Origin: Clostridiales bacterium UBA6981 | GTDB taxonomy: Bacteria > Bacillota > Clostridia > Oscillospirales > Oscillospiraceae | Assembly (NCBI GenBank): GCA_002450075.1 | Contig: DJYJ01000048.1 | Location: forward strand, 1 to 7,185 | Length of the DNA: 7,185 nt | Direction: 5' to 3' | Shown: positions 6,461 through 7,185 of the stretch, one piece after another | Layout: each line of letters starts with the position of its first letter | Numbering within the stretch: the first letter of the stretch is position 1 | Translations under genes and position numbers: made by a program | Notes under the pieces: model-generated | The model's input: only the letters and a program-made list of their open reading frames with translations | The model's database searches: none | What the model was told of the DNA's origin: nothing

Positions 6461-6907
6461 ATGGATCACGAAAGCTATATGCGCGAGGCGCTGGAGCTGG
6501 CGCGACAGGCCGCGGCCGAGGGCGAGGTGCCCGTCGGCTGTGTGATTGCGGACGCACAGGGGACGATCGTCGGGCGCGGCCGCAACCGGCGCGAGAAGGC
6601 CTCGGACGCCACGGCGCACGCCGAGATCGAGGCGATCCGCCAGGCGGGCGAGGCATTGGGCAGCTGGCGTCTCGACGGCTGCACGCTCTATGTCACGCTC
6701 GAGCCCTGCCCGATGTGCGCCGGGGCGATCATCAACAGCCGCATCCCCGCGCTCGTCTACGGCGCGGCCGATGAGATCAGCGGCTCGTGCGGCAGCGTGA
6801 TCGATCTGTTTTTCGAGCGCTACGGCCACCACCCCACGGTCTACGCCGGGGTACTGGCGGAGGAGTCCGCCGAACTGCTGCGGAGCTTCTTTTCCGCACT
6901 GCGGTGA
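6461..6907 (+). CDS. tadA: tRNA-specific adenosine deaminase TadA
   Basis: TadA deaminates A34 to inosine in the anticodon of tRNA-Arg(ACG), allowing one tRNA to read CGU, CGC and CGA. The 148-residue protein has normal family length. Zinc-site motifs are complete: HAE at 53-55 (His53 ligand, Glu55 proton shuttle) and PCPMC at 82-86 (Cys83, Cys86 ligands), followed by AGAIINSRI. The N-terminal helix MDHESYMREALELARQAAAEGEVPVG is typical and supports the ATG. CGC and CGT arginine codons are common in the nearby genes, which fits use of an inosine-modified tRNA-Arg. In many Firmicutes tadA precedes the SRP RNA gene and dnaX; neither appears before the window ends. Other cytidine or guanine deaminases share the zinc motif, but length and overall sequence favour TadA. 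Confidence 0.95.
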   Translation: MDHESYMREALELARQAAAEGEVPVGCVIADAQGTIVGRGRNRREKASDATAHAEIEAIRQAGEALGSWRLDGCTLYVTLEPCPMCAGAIINSRIPALVYGAADEISGSCGSVIDLFFERYGHHPTVYAGVLAEESAELLRSFFSALR

Positions 6908-6947
6908 AAGCGGAATATTTGCATCAAAAGCAAAACATTTTTCAGGG

Positions 6948-7004
6948 AAAAAGGCAAAACGATGATTTGTTTCATCCAAACGAATCGTCGTTTTTCTGCT
7001 TTTT
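6948..7004. terminator. Strong bidirectional terminator hairpin downstream of tadA
   Basis: The arms 6956-6972 and 6978-6994 form a 17-bp stem with only two G-T pairs around the 5-nt loop CATCC. The stem begins with AAAA and ends with TTTT. A possible outer helix pairs AAAAAG (6948-6953) with CTTTTT (6999-7004). A and T runs on both sides suit termination of tadA transcripts and of any convergent transcript from the right. Confidence 0.85.
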
Positions 7005-7056
7005 GCACGCATGATTTCCCCTTTTTTCAGCAAATCGCCGAAATGTTCGATAGCTT

Positions 7057-7085
7057 TTGACAAAGAAATAACAATATGCTTTAAT
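7057..7085 (+). promoter_or_regulatory. Near-consensus sigma-A promoter pointing out of the window
   Basis: TTGACA (7057-7062) is a perfect -35. The -10 TTTAAT (7080-7085) matches 5/6, lies 17 bp away, and is preceded by an extended -10 TG at 7077-7078. The start would fall near 7092. No start codon with a ribosome binding site is seen before 7185, so the next gene has a leader of at least about 90 nt. Confidence 0.75.
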
Positions 7086-7090
7086 ATTGT
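7071..7090. promoter_or_regulatory. Operator-like 20-bp palindrome over the -10 element
   Basis: ACAATAT (7071-7077) and ATATTGT (7084-7090) are perfect inverted repeats separated by 6 bp and span the -10 hexamer. A dimeric repressor bound here would block RNA polymerase. I cannot match it confidently to a known regulator. Confidence 0.5.
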
Positions 7091-7169
7091 GTAGGTTTTT
7101 GCCCTGTTTTTCGCACGAAAGGCTGTCTTTGTGTAGGAATTTTGACAAGGGATTTGTCCGGTTTGTAGG
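7087..7169 (+). repeat. Three spaced TGTAGG repeats downstream of the promoter
   Basis: TTGTGTAGG occurs at 7087-7095 and 7129-7137, and the shorter TTGTAGG at 7163-7169. The shared TGTAGG cores begin at 7090, 7132 and 7164, giving spacings of 42 and 32 bp, close to four and three DNA turns. They lie in the presumed untranslated leader. Confidence 0.5.
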
Positions 7170-7177
7170 TTTGTCAA
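7142..7177. repeat. Inverted TTGACAA/TTGTCAA pair
   Basis: TTGACAA (7142-7148) and TTGTCAA (7171-7177) are perfect inverted repeats. An inner GACAA/TTGTC pair (7144-7148, 7154-7158) shares the left arm. The same TTGACAA word forms the -35 of the upstream promoter (7057-7063). The first copy has no good -10 at 16-18 bp, so it is not an obvious second promoter. Confidence 0.4.
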
Positions 7178-7185
7178 TGATGTGT

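Noticed and set aside
7071..7090. NrdR box or Rex site
   Set aside because: The palindrome shares AT-rich character and ACA/TGT ends with NrdR boxes, but it lacks the paired 16-bp box format. Its ACAAT...ATTGT orientation is opposite to the TTGT...ACAA of Rex.
7142..7171. Second promoter using TTGACA at 7142
   Set aside because: The best -10 candidates at 16-18 bp (TGTAGG, GTAGGT, TAGGTT) match the consensus poorly.
6434..7177. 247-codon minus-strand ORF opposite tadA and the 3' gap
   Set aside because: It crosses both terminator hairpins and the zinc-motif region of tadA in antisense, and its translation shows no family features.
6908..7185. SRP RNA or tRNA gene after tadA
   Set aside because: This is a common location for the SRP RNA in Firmicutes, but the conserved SRP core is not present and no tRNA cloverleaf is visible.

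Overview
This window looks like a core chromosomal segment of a GC-rich Firmicute, most likely a Clostridia/Oscillospiraceae-type gut anaerobe. That placement is inferred. It rests on GC-rich third positions combined with Firmicute-style AGGAGG ribosome binding sites, a ThiI lacking the C-terminal rhodanese domain, the short (about 333-residue) phosphate acetyltransferase, and sigma-A-like promoters in AT-rich gaps. All confident genes lie on the + strand.

Layout. Positions 1-111 hold the last 36 codons of an unrecognised gene. Its final 13 codons plus stop (70-111) recur at 231-272 with only synonymous changes, on the far side of a 119-bp purine-rich, hairpin-containing segment. An intrinsic terminator (285-320) follows. 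Next comes a compact four-gene run: yifB/comM-family AAA+ ATPase (344-1864), an unrecognised lipoprotein (1871-2869), thiI (2881-4053) and cinA (4050-5309). Gaps here are 6 bp, 11 bp and a 4-bp ATGA overlap, so this is probably one transcript. A short gap with a plausible promoter leads to pta (5396-6397), whose codon bias suggests high expression. A terminator hairpin sits directly against the ribosome binding site of tadA (6461-6907). The last 278 bp are AT-rich and have no gene. They hold a strong bidirectional terminator hairpin, a near-consensus promoter pointing out of the window, a 20-bp palindrome over its -10 element, and short repeats spaced close to whole DNA turns.

How the genes relate. 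The proteins are mostly housekeeping: tRNA modification (ThiI s4U8, TadA I34), acetyl-CoA/acetyl-phosphate metabolism (Pta), nucleotide or cofactor salvage (CinA), and DNA branch migration (YifB/ComM). YifB and CinA both have links to natural transformation in other bacteria, so their shared operon with a lipoprotein is suggestive but unproven.

I see no CRISPR array, transposase, phage gene, tRNA or rRNA. The least ordinary parts are the tail duplication with its insert at 70-272 and the operator-like downstream region at 7057-7177.
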